Program-made: the position numbers and the translations under genes
Origin: Bacteroidota bacterium
GTDB taxonomy: Bacteria; Bacteroidota; Bacteroidia; Bacteroidales; F082
Direction of reading: 5' to 3'
Length of the DNA: 11,294 nt
Assembly: GCA_002686705.1 (NCBI GenBank)
Contig: NYYH01000044.1
Coordinates: forward strand, 3,203-14,496
Notes under the pieces: model-generated
Told to the model about the DNA's origin: nothing
Database searches by the model: none
Seen by the model: only the letters and a program-made list of their open reading frames with translations
Shown: positions 1 to 6,543 of the stretch, piece by piece
How the letters are laid out: every line of letters starts with the position of its first letter
Numbering within the stretch: position 1 is the stretch's first letter

Positions 1-23
1 AAAATTCCAAAAACAGTCTTTCA

Positions 24-836
24 ATGAAATTTACATTCACTGTATTCCTTTTATTAATTTGTCTTTCTGTATCTATTTTTGGTCAATCAGAAAAACCTCA
101 GACAATTATTGTTCCAACTGGGAGTCTTGGGGAAATAAGTGAAACAAGGATAAAGATTCTTGAGAAAACACTAGAATCTAAATTAGATGACTTTTTTGCG
201 GTTGTGCCTAAACAATTATTTGAAGAGGCACAAGAAAAGGCATTTCAAGAATTAGATTATGATGAATGTACTGAAGACCAATGCATAATGATGATTCAAG
301 AAATGTTACAAATAGAAAACGCATTTCAACTTAAGCTAATTGCAGAGGAAGGTGATACTCAAATTTCATTGACTTGGACAGATTTAGATCAAAAAAGAGT
401 TGAAGAAGACTTTTGTGAAGGTTGTAAAACAAAACAACTAAGAAATTCTATTTTTACTTTGGTAGATAAATTATTAAGTGTAAATGAACAAAATAACATC
501 GTAACTATCAAAGATAATGAAGGTGTACTCTACAGTTTTATATATAAGGGTAAGTTGATGTGGTCAAAAAAAGGAGATGATGAGAAAGATGAAAAGTACG
601 TTGGAGAAATCTTCAATGACAAACCACATGGTAAGGGGATGATAATTACACCTGATGATTTAAAAAGATATGTTGGGAATTTCAAAAATGGTCTTCCTCA
701 TGGTATTGGGATTCGGATAGAAAGAAATGGTGAAAAATATGATGGTGAATGGAAGAAAGGTGTTTTCTGGGAAGGAACAGCATTTGATAGTTCAGATAAT
801 ATACTTGGGAAAAAGGTTAATGGTAATTGGGAATGA
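24..836 (+). CDS. Exported MORN-repeat protein with TolB/CsgG-like N-terminal region
   Basis: A complete 270-residue protein. Residues 1-20 form a Sec signal peptide (short basic start, hydrophobic core, likely cleavage at FG|Q), so it should act in the periplasm or at the envelope. Residues about 26-155 have the layout of TolB-N/CsgG-like or LpoB-like envelope domains: a parameter-like strand, a helix, a short C-x4-C segment (C82, C87), a strand pair, then C131 and C134 in a CEGC motif. The two cysteine pairs could form disulfides. Residues about 191-255 hold three MORN-type repeats, seen as YVGEIFNDKPHGKGMI, YVGNFKNGLPHGIGI and a weaker YDGEWKKGVFWEGTAF. MORN repeats form beta-hairpin rods that often contact lipids or proteins. 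The start is the only ATG before the signal peptide, and no Shine-Dalgarno motif precedes it. The MORN and signal calls are firm, the N-terminal family is inference, and the cellular role is unknown. Confidence 0.8.
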   Translation: MKFTFTVFLLLICLSVSIFGQSEKPQTIIVPTGSLGEISETRIKILEKTLESKLDDFFAVVPKQLFEEAQEKAFQELDYDECTEDQCIMMIQEMLQIENAFQLKLIAEEGDTQISLTWTDLDQKRVEEDFCEGCKTKQLRNSIFTLVDKLLSVNEQNNIVTIKDNEGVLYSFIYKGKLMWSKKGDDEKDEKYVGEIFNDKPHGKGMIITPDDLKRYVGNFKNGLPHGIGIRIERNGEKYDGEWKKGVFWEGTAFDSSDNILGKKVNGNWE

Positions 837-1225
837 TTCCGTATTTTAAGTTAATTTCATATTTCTTAACACCAGATCGGGATTGAAGGATTTCATCAAC
901 TCCAAGAAAATCTCATCTCAGGCAAATACCTCTGGAGGCATAACTCTGTGAGTTTGTTCTGGGATAGTCTTAATTCAGTACTCTTTTACTAACACAAAAA
1001 CCACCCCTCCCTGAACCCAAGAGTATCTCATCCACTTCTGAGTAACTCGAAGACAGAATGCGTTCCGCAGAGTCATTTCATCATTTTTTATCGAAATTAG
1101 TCTTTTTGAAGAGAATCCCAGAAATTCTCTACCGAGCCATCTTTTATCGCAAAGGGGCAATATACCTTGAAGCACTTCAAGCACATGTGATAGATGTGGA
1201 TAAGCGATTCTGAAATGAGGTGTAT
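837..1225. other. Gene-poor spacer with palindromes and a possible coding relic
   Basis: I see no convincing gene in this 389-base stretch. It holds a 7-bp-arm inverted repeat with a 7-base loop at 1110-1130 and a tighter one at 1166-1181. A stop-to-stop plus-strand frame at 870-989 reads HQIGIEGFHQLQENLISGKY and onward but has no ATG, so it may be a fossil of a degraded gene. The motif TTCTGGGAT-nn-TCTT at about 956-970 recurs on the opposite strand at about 1109-1123. Minus-strand open frames here overlap these palindromes and look spurious. Confidence 0.4.
1166..1181. repeat. Perfect 7-2-7 palindrome upstream of the zinc-ribbon gene
   Basis: CTTGAAG-CA-CTTCAAG is a perfect inverted repeat ending 44 bases before the ATG of the small zinc-ribbon gene. 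With a 2-base centre it suits a dimeric regulator operator better than an RNA hairpin. Function is inferred from position only. Confidence 0.45.
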
Positions 1226-1429
1226 ATGCCAACTGAAAAATTCATCTGCCCAGCATGCAACAGCAGGAACCAGCCTGTTATTGCTCATATCAGCCCAATA
1301 CATCCAAATACAATTACAGAATTAGCGATGTGCCCTGATTGCAATGCAAACATTCCTGCTCATATTGCATACAGATGCAAAGGTTTAGGAATAAAGAAGG
1401 CAAGAGAGGAGTGGAAGGAATATATATAA
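1226..1429 (+). CDS. Small zinc-ribbon protein, function unknown
   Basis: A 67-residue protein with two CxxC knuckles, C8-x2-C11 and C36-x2-C39, spaced as in a zinc ribbon. The second knuckle is followed by a helical tail (IPAHIAYRCKGLGIKKAREEW) with a further cysteine, C51. It has no signal peptide or membrane segment, so it is probably cytoplasmic. I chose the ATG at 1226 over the in-frame GTG at 1220 because GAGG at 1217-1220 lies five bases upstream of it, one of the few good ribosome-binding sites in this window. It stands alone, convergent with the Gfo/Idh/MocA gene, and is probably not part of the catabolic locus. The fold is well supported. The partner (nucleic acid or protein) cannot be told, and I do not recognise a named family. 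Confidence 0.7.
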   Translation: MPTEKFICPACNSRNQPVIAHISPIHPNTITELAMCPDCNANIPAHIAYRCKGLGIKKAREEWKEYI

Positions 1430-1446
1430 ATAAAAAAAATGTAAGG

Positions 1447-1479
1447 AATAAGAATTCTATAGTTTAATTTTCTCTTATT
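1447..1479. terminator. Weak AT-rich hairpin between convergent genes
   Basis: AATAAGA (1447-1453) and TCTTATT (1473-1479) are exact complementary arms around a 19-base loop. They lie between the end of the zinc-ribbon gene and the end of the Gfo/Idh/MocA gene, and the right arm overlaps the latter's stop codon. The stem has little G+C and no strong U-tract, so a bidirectional terminator is possible but poorly supported. Confidence 0.25.
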
Positions 1480-2572
1480 AACTTAGCCTATCGTCTGTAA
1501 TTTTTATTGATCGACCTTCATTTGATGAGATTTCAGCAGCTAGTGACATTTGTAAAATCTCTTTTCCCTGTTCCCCAGTTAGCATAGGTGTTTTGCCGGT
1601 TAGTAAACAATCAATATAATGTTTTGTTGAATTTATGAAACTGTTTTCCCAGCCTGAAGGAACATTATTGTAATTTATATATGTTCCATTTTTATAAAGA
1701 ACTAAAGATGGGGTAGTACCAAGTGATCCATGACCATGGTTAATCCATAAAACTCCATCAGTTCCAGTTATTTCCACTCTATCATCCTGAGCATAATGTT
1801 TTGTCATTATTTCAAGGTTTGGTGAATATACTATCTCAAGATTACCAATTCTATTTTCAGAAAATTTAAAACTTATAATAGCAGGAGCATCGAATAAAAA
1901 GTTTTCTGAAGCTTTTGTGTGACTAATCCATGCGTGAATCTCTTCAGCTTGACCCATAAAATACCAAGCCAAGGCAAATTTATGGTGCCCATCATCAAAA
2001 ACCAATGGGCCTCCCCCTGTCTCAACTGTTCTTTGCCTCCAATCAGAAGCGTCTTGAGGAACATCCCAAGCTGTAGAGCTAAAACCAGGATTACTTTTTA
2101 TCCTTATAGAGAGTGGTCTTCCTATTTCTCCATCATCTATTAGTTTTTTAGCTTTTATTACAGGAGGATAAAATATAAAATTTTCAAAAATCTTTAAAGA
2201 TACATTAGCATTATTTGCTTCTGAGATTAACATTGATGCTTCAGTAGTGTTTAGACACATAGGTTTTTGAAGGCTTATCGCTTTTTTTCGTAAAATAGCT
2301 TCGAGAGCTACATTAAGATGCAAATGATGAGGAACTAATATCTCAACTAAATCTATCTCATCCATTTTCAACATATCTTTATAATCTTCAAAAACATTTA
2401 TATTTGATAAATTCCAGTCAATTATCTTTTGATTGGCTCGTTTGATATTAGAATCACAAACAGCAATTATATCTGTAGAAGGATTATTAATGTATTCAAT
2501 TATGTGCAGGTCAGATATTCTCCCGGTACCAATAATTCCAACTTTAAGTGGTTCTTTATAAATTTTTTTCAT
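1478..2572 (-). CDS. Gfo/Idh/MocA-family NAD(P)-dependent oxidoreductase
   Basis: A 364-residue protein of the usual family length. These enzymes oxidise or reduce a hydroxyl group of sugars, inositols or their derivatives in the cytoplasm, using NAD(P). The N-terminal Rossmann fold shows VGIIGTGRIS (residues 11-20) and a D40 after the second strand, which favours NAD. The substrate half contains GGGPLVFDDGHHKF at about 186-199, the family's D-x-G-x-H signature with D193 and H197. The usual E-K-P motif reads Q-K-P (residues 102-104), a variant seen in some subfamilies. The start codon lies inside the end of the IclR gene (17-base overlap), which implies translational coupling. A dehydrogenase of this type with an IolD-like enzyme nearby recalls inositol dehydrogenase IolG, but the substrate cannot be fixed from sequence. 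Family assignment is firm. Confidence 0.93.
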   Translation of the reverse strand: MKKIYKEPLKVGIIGTGRISDLHIIEYINNPSTDIIAVCDSNIKRANQKIIDWNLSNINVFEDYKDMLKMDEIDLVEILVPHHLHLNVALEAILRKKAISLQKPMCLNTTEASMLISEANNANVSLKIFENFIFYPPVIKAKKLIDDGEIGRPLSIRIKSNPGFSSTAWDVPQDASDWRQRTVETGGGPLVFDDGHHKFALAWYFMGQAEEIHAWISHTKASENFLFDAPAIISFKFSENRIGNLEIVYSPNLEIMTKHYAQDDRVEITGTDGVLWINHGHGSLGTTPSLVLYKNGTYINYNNVPSGWENSFINSTKHYIDCLLTGKTPMLTGEQGKEILQMSLAAEISSNEGRSIKITDDRLS

Positions 2573-3305
2573 ATATACTCTTTAAATTTAAACTTATATC
2601 TTTGGCTATATTTACTATGATATCAGAAAGATAATTGATCTTATCATGTTTAATTCTTTTCGTTGGACCAGAAATACCAATTGCTGAAACTCTGTCTTGA
2701 TAGATATGGTAAATAGGTGCTGCAATGCATCGAATTCCCTCTTCATATTCTTCATCATCAATGCTGTAACCATGTGTCTTAACTTGTTCAATTTCAGAGG
2801 ATAGTACAGTAATATCCTTTGTTAAATTCTTATTTTTTGAATAATAATCATATAAATTTATATGATTATATGTAATTAGAATTTTTCCAAGAGCAGTAGA
2901 ATGTAGAGGTGCTAAAGTACCAATAGGATGATCAACTTTTAGACTTAAATTAGTATCATGCTTATCAAAGTATAAAGCTCTTTGTTCACAAAGAACTGCT
3001 ATATGTGCACATTCTCCGGTTTTATTTACTAGGTCAATCAGTGAAGCTTTTGAAAATTGTGATAAATCAAAAACTATCCTTGTTAGATTTGTTAAAGAAA
3101 ATAACTTTGAACCAATCACATATTTTCTTGAATCATTTTTTTTTCGAATAAATTCTTGTTTCTCTAAGGTCTTTATAATCCTTGAAGCACTAGATTTGTC
3201 AGTACTTAAACAATTGGATAGCTCTGTAGTTCCAATACCTATATCAGACTCCGAGATGATTTTAAGAGCCTTTAGCCCTTTAGATAATGTTTTGATTTCT
3301 GTCAT
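2556..3305 (-). CDS. IclR-family transcriptional regulator
   Basis: A 249-residue protein, the normal IclR length. The N-terminal winged helix-turn-helix covers about residues 5-70, with the recognition segment around KSSASRIIKTLEKQEFIRK. The C-terminal effector domain shows APLHSTALGK and the family signature GYSIDDEEYEEGIRCIAAPI. IclR proteins are dimeric DNA-binding regulators that often sense a pathway intermediate. I start at the ATG at 3303-3305 because the protein then begins just before the conserved helix (MTEIKTLSKG). The longer frame back to 3362 would add 19 hydrophobic residues foreign to the family and would place the start inside the promoter. The gene is divergent from the ABC operon and overlaps the dehydrogenase downstream. 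It most likely controls both sides, and itself, through the shared intergenic region. Confidence 0.93.
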   Translation of the reverse strand: MTEIKTLSKGLKALKIISESDIGIGTTELSNCLSTDKSSASRIIKTLEKQEFIRKKNDSRKYVIGSKLFSLTNLTRIVFDLSQFSKASLIDLVNKTGECAHIAVLCEQRALYFDKHDTNLSLKVDHPIGTLAPLHSTALGKILITYNHINLYDYYSKNKNLTKDITVLSSEIEQVKTHGYSIDDEEYEEGIRCIAAPIYHIYQDRVSAIGISGPTKRIKHDKINYLSDIIVNIAKDISLNLKSIYEKNL

Positions 3306-3333
3306 TTGTATCAAATAGCTCAACAAAATTACA

Positions 3334-3362
3334 ATATTACAATAAAATAAACAAAAACTCAA
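3334..3362 (-). promoter_or_regulatory. Predicted leftward promoter for the IclR-dehydrogenase operon
   Basis: Read on the minus strand, TTGAGT (3357-3362) is followed after exactly 17 bases by TAATAT (3334-3339). Transcription would start about 20 bases before the IclR ATG. The -35 box is close to consensus and the -10 box matches at four of six positions. It sits back to back with the rightward promoter, with only 7 bases between the two -35 boxes. Confidence 0.5.
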
Positions 3363-3369
3363 AAAAAAG

Positions 3370-3398
3370 TTGACCTATTGTAGAATATCAGATATTAA
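3370..3398 (+). promoter_or_regulatory. Predicted rightward sigma70-type promoter for the ABC/catabolic operon
   Basis: TTGACC (3370-3375), a 17-base spacer and TATTAA (3393-3398) form a good housekeeping-type promoter. The predicted start near 3405 leaves a leader of about 60 bases before the binding-protein gene. The -10 box lies inside a palindromic region that could bind the IclR regulator. Confidence 0.6.
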
Positions 3399-3412
3399 AC
3401 GAATATACTGAT
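3384..3412. promoter_or_regulatory. Candidate IclR operator overlapping the rightward promoter
   Basis: AATATC-A-GATATT (3384-3396) is a perfect 6-1-6 palindrome covering most of the rightward -10 box. A second, overlapping symmetry pairs ATCAGATATT (3387-3396) with AATATACTGAT (3402-3412), with one extra base in the right arm. GAATAT recurs 18 bases apart (3383, 3401). Position on the -10 box and start site fits repression by the divergent regulator, which is an inference. Confidence 0.5.
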
Positions 3413-3465
3413 GTCAGCTGCTCTCGTTGGCATGTTATTTTTTTAAACTCGTTATAGGAGTAAGT

Positions 3466-4728
3466 ATGTTTAATTTGACAAAAAAATTGTTAATTATGTT
3501 AAATATTATATTTTTGTTTTCTGTTCAAATTTTATCGGCTGGCGGTGAAGTGACTATAAGTCATTATTTTTCAGGTGAATTAGGAAAAGCAAATTTCATG
3601 AAAGGTGTTAAGAAATTTGAAGCTAGTTCAGGTATTAAGATGAAAGATAGTCCTGTTGGTCATGAAGACTTTAAAACAGATATTTTAGTAAGAGCTGCCG
3701 GTAAAAATCTCCCTGATGTATTCAGTTATTGGGCAGGAGCAAGAGTTCAGTTCATAGTTGATTCAAATAGTTTATTGCCTATAGATGATATGTGGAATAG
3801 TAGCGGTCTTGATAGGGTTGTTGCTAAATCAGTAGCTAATTCAGCTACTATGTATAATGGAAACCGATATCTTGTGCCTCTTAATTATCATTATTCTGGA
3901 ATGTTTTATAACAAAAGTGTTTTTAGAGATGCTGGCATTAGTAAAATGCCAAATAATTGGGATGAATTTTTAAGTCTTTGTGCAAAGTTGAAAAGCAAAG
4001 GCATTACTCCAATTGCACTTGGTTCAAAAAACAGATGGCCTGCTCAATTTTGGTTCGATTATCTAATTCTAAGAACAGTAGGTCCTGATTACAGGAACAA
4101 TTTAATGACTGGTAAAGCAGCTTACGATGATTATGCTGTTAAACATGCAATGTCCATATGGAAAGATTTAGTAGATAAAGGGTATTTTACAAATAATTCC
4201 AATGCAGATACATGGACAGATGCTTCAGATAAAGTTGCCAGGGGAAAAGCTGGGATGACTTTAATGGGCACATGGATTACTGGATATTGGAATGGAATGG
4301 ACTTAAAGCCAGGAGTTGACTATGATTTTTTTCCATTCCCCATTATGTCAACAGGCATTCCAAATGCTGTAGTGGGTCCAGTTGATGGCTTAGTGGTTTC
4401 TGCAAATGCAAAAAATCCAAGTGGTGCAAAGAAATTCCTATCTTTTATGATGTCAAATCCTGATGTCCAAGCACAATGGACAGATGGTCAAGGCGCACTA
4501 TCTGCGAACACAAAAGTAGATCCAACAAAATACAATTCGGTAATGCAAAGAGCATTAAGAACTGTTGCAAATGCAGAAGTATATGCATTCAATTATGATT
4601 TAGCGACACCTCCACCAGTTGCAGAAGTTGGACTATCTATGTTTACTGAGTTTATGGATAATCCAGCTGATTATGTATCAATACTATCAAATGCACAAAG
4701 AAATGCTTCTAGAGAATTTAAAAATTAA
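3466..4728 (+). CDS. CUT1-type ABC transporter sugar-binding protein (extracellular family 1)
   Basis: A 420-residue periplasmic binding protein. Residues 1-25 are a Sec signal peptide ending ILSA|GG. No lipobox cysteine follows, so the protein should be soluble in the periplasm. The mature protein has the SBP_bac_1 pattern: a first strand VTISHYFSGE, a segment DVFSYWAGAR (DVF-type), the hinge motif MFYNKSVFRDAGISKMPNNWDEF and a TLMGTWITGYW segment. It is rich in Trp, Tyr and Phe, as expected for carbohydrate stacking. It delivers substrate to the two permeases downstream. I start at the ATG at 3466 because AGGAG at 3456-3460 lies five bases upstream. An earlier in-frame start at 3427 lacks such a site and would only lengthen the leader. 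Substrate is unknown; a monosaccharide, polyol or short oligosaccharide is typical of this class. Confidence 0.93.
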   Translation: MFNLTKKLLIMLNIIFLFSVQILSAGGEVTISHYFSGELGKANFMKGVKKFEASSGIKMKDSPVGHEDFKTDILVRAAGKNLPDVFSYWAGARVQFIVDSNSLLPIDDMWNSSGLDRVVAKSVANSATMYNGNRYLVPLNYHYSGMFYNKSVFRDAGISKMPNNWDEFLSLCAKLKSKGITPIALGSKNRWPAQFWFDYLILRTVGPDYRNNLMTGKAAYDDYAVKHAMSIWKDLVDKGYFTNNSNADTWTDASDKVARGKAGMTLMGTWITGYWNGMDLKPGVDYDFFPFPIMSTGIPNAVVGPVDGLVVSANAKNPSGAKKFLSFMMSNPDVQAQWTDGQGALSANTKVDPTKYNSVMQRALRTVANAEVYAFNYDLATPPPVAEVGLSMFTEFMDNPADYVSILSNAQRNASREFKN

Positions 4729-4742
4729 TCAATAACTTTTAC

Positions 4743-4777
4743 TAAGCGCCGTCATTATTTTGGCGGCGTTTATTTTT
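4743..4777 (+). terminator. Terminator-like hairpin between binding protein and permease genes
   Basis: TAAGCGCCG (4743-4751) pairs with CGGCGTTTA (4764-4772), a 9-bp stem with one G-U pair and a 12-base loop, followed directly by TTTTT (4773-4777). This is the form of an intrinsic terminator. It stands after the binding-protein gene and ends one base before the permease ATG. It probably attenuates transcription or stabilises the upstream mRNA 3' end, so that binding protein exceeds permease. Confidence 0.65.
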
Positions 4778-5656
4778 ATGAAAAATAAAATATATTGGCG
4801 AGTATTATTTTTATCACCTCCTCTTTTTGTTTTCAGTGTATTTGTTCTGTTCCCACTATTAAATTCATTTTATTATAGCTTTACTGATTGGAACGGTTTT
4901 AATTTTGACTATAATTTTATAGGTTTTGAAAATTATACTAGAATTGCATCGGATAATCTTTTTCAAAATGCAATTATAAATACTATTATTTGGCTTTTAT
5001 CAGCAATAATAATACCTACAATTTTGGGTCTATGGCTTGCCCTACTTATAGATAGTAAAGTTCGTGGGACAAATATTTTTAAATCTATATTTTATTTACC
5101 TATTTGTCTTTCAGCTGTAGTCGTCGGTCAAATATGGATATGGATTTATCAACAGGAATGGGGGCTTTTAAATACAGCTATAAACTATTTAAGTGAGAAC
5201 AATTTTGAATATGCTTGGTTAGCAAAACCAGAAACCTCATTATACTCAGTTATTATTTCTTGGTCTTGGCAACAAACAGCTATTTCAATGATCATTTATT
5301 TGGCGGGCTTGACTTCTATTCCAAAAAATCTATTAGAGGCTTCTCAAATTGAAGGTGCTAATATTTTTCAGCAAACTATTTATATTGTGGTTCCATTATT
5401 GATTCCAGCTACAATAATTGTAATTGCTTTAAGCATGATAAATTCATTAAAAGGATTCGATATACTTTACATTATGACAGAAGGAGGACCTTTTCATAGT
5501 TCGGATACTCTTGCTATGCATATGTATAATGAATCATTTAGAAAATATAGAATGGGTTATGGAAGTGCAATTTCAGTAGTACTATTTATAATTGCAGTTG
5601 CTATAATTGGTATTTATTTTAAACAATTAAGAAAGTTAGAAGAAATATATGATTGA
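4778..5656 (+). CDS. ABC sugar transporter permease (MalF/UgpA type)
   Basis: A 292-residue inner-membrane protein with six predicted hydrophobic segments, the first at about residues 9-31. The ATPase-docking EAA loop is clear at residues 187-206 (EASQIEGAN...VVP). The TEGGPFHSSDTLAMHMY segment at about 234-250 is typical of the MalF/UgpA branch, and the length is normal for CUT1 permeases. It should pair with the next gene to form the membrane channel. I start at the ATG at 4778. The upstream in-frame TTG at 4760 lies within the hairpin and has no ribosome-binding site. The chosen start also lacks a clear Shine-Dalgarno, because the G-rich stretch upstream is part of the hairpin stem. The end overlaps the second permease by 8 bases, so the two are probably translationally coupled. 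Confidence 0.92.
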   Translation: MKNKIYWRVLFLSPPLFVFSVFVLFPLLNSFYYSFTDWNGFNFDYNFIGFENYTRIASDNLFQNAIINTIIWLLSAIIIPTILGLWLALLIDSKVRGTNIFKSIFYLPICLSAVVVGQIWIWIYQQEWGLLNTAINYLSENNFEYAWLAKPETSLYSVIISWSWQQTAISMIIYLAGLTSIPKNLLEASQIEGANIFQQTIYIVVPLLIPATIIVIALSMINSLKGFDILYIMTEGGPFHSSDTLAMHMYNESFRKYRMGYGSAISVVLFIIAVAIIGIYFKQLRKLEEIYD

Positions 5657-6509
5657 TCTTAATACATCAATTTATAACTCTTCTATAAATAAATTATGGT
5701 TGACAATTATTTTTATTACTCTAATTATTTTAGCGGCAATATTTGTTGCACCAACTATAGGTGTTATTTTATCATCTTTAAAGACAAAACGCGAAATCGC
5801 TTTTGGATTATTATGGACGATACCAACAAAAATATATCTTGAAAATTATATAAAAATTCTATCTGATCCAGCCGTTCATCAATATTTTATAAATACTATT
5901 TATGTGACGATACCGGCAACAATAGGCTCAATATGTTTAGGTACATTATCTGGATATGTTTTTGCAAATATGCCATTCCGCGGTAGTAATACAATATTTT
6001 TAATTATTGTTTCAGGAATGTTTTTCCCACCACAGGTAATTCTGGTTCCATTATTCAGATTATTTAATTGGATGAACCTCTTAGATACTTTATGGCCAAT
6101 GATAATAGTTCACATAGCAATGGGAATTCCAATATGTACACTTATGCTTAGAAACTTTTTCACGACTATTCCAAAAGAATTATATCAATCAGCTAGAGTA
6201 GATGGTGCAAATGAATGGCAGATACTGATTAAAATATTTATACCTATTTGTATTCCTGCATTAGCAGTTTTAGGTACACTACAATTCACATGGATATGGA
6301 ATGATTTTTTATGGCCACTAATTTTTACACAAAGTGATGATAAGAGGACAATTATGTTAGGATTAGTATCAATGAAAGGTCAATATTCCGTTGCTTGGGG
6401 AATTCAAGGAGCACTTTCAATTATTGCAAGTTTGCCGACTTTGATTGTATTCCTATTTTTTCAAAGATATTTTATTAAAGGAATGACTATGGGGGCTGTA
6501 AAAGGTTAA
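5649..6509 (+). CDS. ABC sugar transporter permease (MalG/UgpE type)
   Basis: A 286-residue inner-membrane protein with about six hydrophobic segments, the first at residues 17-42. The EAA loop lies at about 177-199, seen as ELYQSARVDGANEWQ followed by FIP. The C-terminus FIKGMTMGAVKG is the conserved ending of MalG-type CUT1 permeases. It forms a heterodimer with the preceding permease. Its start lies within the last codons of that gene (8-base overlap), and a weak GAAGAA at about 5639-5644 may act as ribosome-binding site. No ATP-binding subunit follows, so the complex must borrow an ATPase encoded elsewhere, as many CUT1 systems do. Substrate is unknown. Family assignment is firm. Confidence 0.93.
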   Translation: MIDLNTSIYNSSINKLWLTIIFITLIILAAIFVAPTIGVILSSLKTKREIAFGLLWTIPTKIYLENYIKILSDPAVHQYFINTIYVTIPATIGSICLGTLSGYVFANMPFRGSNTIFLIIVSGMFFPPQVILVPLFRLFNWMNLLDTLWPMIIVHIAMGIPICTLMLRNFFTTIPKELYQSARVDGANEWQILIKIFIPICIPALAVLGTLQFTWIWNDFLWPLIFTQSDDKRTIMLGLVSMKGQYSVAWGIQGALSIIASLPTLIVFLFFQRYFIKGMTMGAVKG

Positions 6510-6543
6510 ATTTTCATGACAAAATTATTTTTTAAGAAAAATT

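Noticed and set aside
975..1303. Two overlapping minus-strand open frames of 85 and 68 codons
   Set aside because: They overlap each other in different frames, run across palindromes and into the zinc-ribbon gene on the other strand, and lack recognisable domains or ribosome-binding sites.
3306..3362. A longer N-terminus for the IclR regulator
   Set aside because: The extra 19 residues are hydrophobic and foreign to the family, and the longer start would coincide with the -35 box of the predicted promoter.
4760..4777. TTG start for the first permease
   Set aside because: It lies within the loop of the terminator-like hairpin, has no ribosome-binding site and adds only six residues before a normal permease N-terminus.
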